From Demequina mangrovi (GTDB taxonomy: Bacteria; Actinomycetota; Actinomycetes; Actinomycetales; Demequinaceae), in NCBI RefSeq assembly GCF_000759715.1, contig NZ_BBLU01000004.1, positions 62,001 through 126,000 of the forward strand: 64,000 nucleotides of DNA, written 5' to 3'. Positions 63,419 to 64,000 of this stretch are shown here, one piece after another. Within the stretch, counting starts at the first letter, position 1. Each line of letters begins with the position of its first letter. The notes under the pieces are model-generated. The model saw only the letters and a program-made list of their open reading frames with translations. It was not told the DNA's origin and ran no database searches. The position numbers and the translations under genes are program-made.

Positions 63419-64000
63419 GTGACGACCACTGAGCAGTCGCCGGGGACAGAGCCCGCGAGCGACTACGGCACCCACCCCGGGGCGATCGCCAACAGCATCT
63501 TCAAGTACCTCTCGACCGGCGCGGGATCGCTGATCCTCGTCACGCTGGCCGCCGTCGCGACCTTCCTCCTCGTCGAGGCCTGGCCCGCGATCAGCGCCGC
63601 GGGCGGCGACCTGGGCGACAAGGTCTCCTTCATCAAGCCGGAGGACGGCCAGGGCCTGCTCGAGATCATCGGCTTCCTGGTCTACGGGACCGTGCTGATC
63701 TCGGTGATCGCGCTCCTCATCGGCACCCCGGTGTCGATCGGCATCGCGCTGTTCATCTCGCACTTCGCCCCGCGCCGCGTCGCGCAGGGTCTGGGCTACC
63801 TCATCGACCTGCTCGCGGCCGTGCCCTCGGTGGTCTACGGCCTGTGGGGCGTCGCGGTCCTCGTGCCGTTCCTGCAGCCGTTCTATCAATGGCTCGCGGA
63901 CAACTTCGGATGGATCCCGCTCTTCGCCCCGCCGGAGTCCGGCGAGGTCTTCACCGGCCGCGTGGCGCTCTCCGCGGGCATCGTGCTCGCGATCATGATC
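63419..64000 (+). CDS. pstC: Phosphate ABC transporter permease PstC, N-terminal part (runs off the window)
   Basis: 194 residues visible from GTG 63419, which follows AAGGGAGAGG. The N-terminal ~30 residues are polar. The first span (SLILVTLAAVATFLLVEAW) is followed by FLVYGTVLISVIALLIGTPV and the conserved YLIDLLAAVPSVVYGLWG, typical of PstC. It forms the channel with PstA. The gene continues beyond the window, and pstA/pstB are expected next. Confidence 0.93.
   Translation, partial: MTTTEQSPGTEPASDYGTHPGAIANSIFKYLSTGAGSLILVTLAAVATFLLVEAWPAISAAGGDLGDKVSFIKPEDGQGLLEIIGFLVYGTVLISVIALLIGTPVSIGIALFISHFAPRRVAQGLGYLIDLLAAVPSVVYGLWGVAVLVPFLQPFYQWLADNFGWIPLFAPPESGEVFTGRVALSAGIVLAIMI

Noticed and set aside
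62153..63889. A 578-codon minus-strand open frame opposite pstS and pstC
   Set aside because: It is antisense to two unmistakable genes and contains the pstS-pstC hairpin; it has no start signal or protein-like features.

Overview
The window is very GC-rich chromosomal DNA from a Gram-positive actinobacterium, most likely of the order Micrococcales (Cellulomonadaceae/Demequinaceae-like). This rests on the gene order ftsH-folE-folP-folB/K-DUF3180-PH-PH-DUF2520-panC-panD-nadB-nadC-lysS-lsr2, many GTG starts, ATGA/GTGA stop-start overlaps, several promoters whose -10 box lies only 6-10 nt before the start codon (probably leaderless mRNAs), and an Lsr2 nucleoid protein. No rRNA, tRNA, CRISPR array, insertion sequence or prophage was seen. 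Gene identities come from reading translated sequences by eye, not from database searches.

1-9.1 kb: the end of a cell-surface polysaccharide locus (three sulfotransferase-like genes, an O-antigen ligase-like membrane protein, a GT2 glycosyltransferase). It leads into a tightly packed five-gene operon: a nucleotidyltransferase-like protein, a PqqD-like protein, a Wzz/tyrosine autokinase, a fusion of a degenerate low-molecular-weight phosphatase domain to an HPr-kinase-like ATPase, and a second PqqD-like protein. 9.2-12.9 kb: five consecutive secreted-protein genes that share an almost identical twin-arginine-type leader, each with its own promoter-like sequence. Together, 4.5-12.9 kb is the best candidate for an undescribed system.

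12.9-20.9 kb: a GT4 glycosyltransferase, then a four-gene operon (HAD-UbiA fusion, GtrA, DprE1-like oxidase, DprE2-like reductase) that looks like a decaprenyl-phosphoryl-pentose (arabinose) pathway, then two paralogous multi-pass membrane proteins of unknown function. 20.9-27.3 kb: metY-metX, an acyltransferase with an SGNH domain, and a second metX.

27.3-37.7 kb: cell-wall and housekeeping genes (NlpC/P60 hydrolase, pyrophosphatase, PBP4-type peptidase, tilS, hpt, ftsH, then the folate genes folE-folP-folB/K). 37.7-44.4 kb: a second acyltransferase-SGNH protein, two PH-domain membrane proteins, a DUF2520 protein, panC and panD. 44.5-50.7 kb: nadB and nadC, separated by a reverse-strand block holding a CoA-disulfide reductase-rhodanese fusion, a third acyltransferase and a CstR-like persulfide regulator, with matching palindromic operators.

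50.8-64 kb: lysS, lsr2, a lactonase-like beta-propeller protein, an arsenic locus (ArsR, DUF318 permease, small CxxC protein, thioredoxin reductase, ArsR-ArsC fusion, ArsC), gpmA, and the phosphate regulon (phoU, SenX3/RegX3-type two-component pair, pstS, start of pstC) with clear PHO boxes. Independently of the genes, the 10-mer GGACGATGCG recurs about 19 times in both orientations, almost all of them between 30 and 60 kb.
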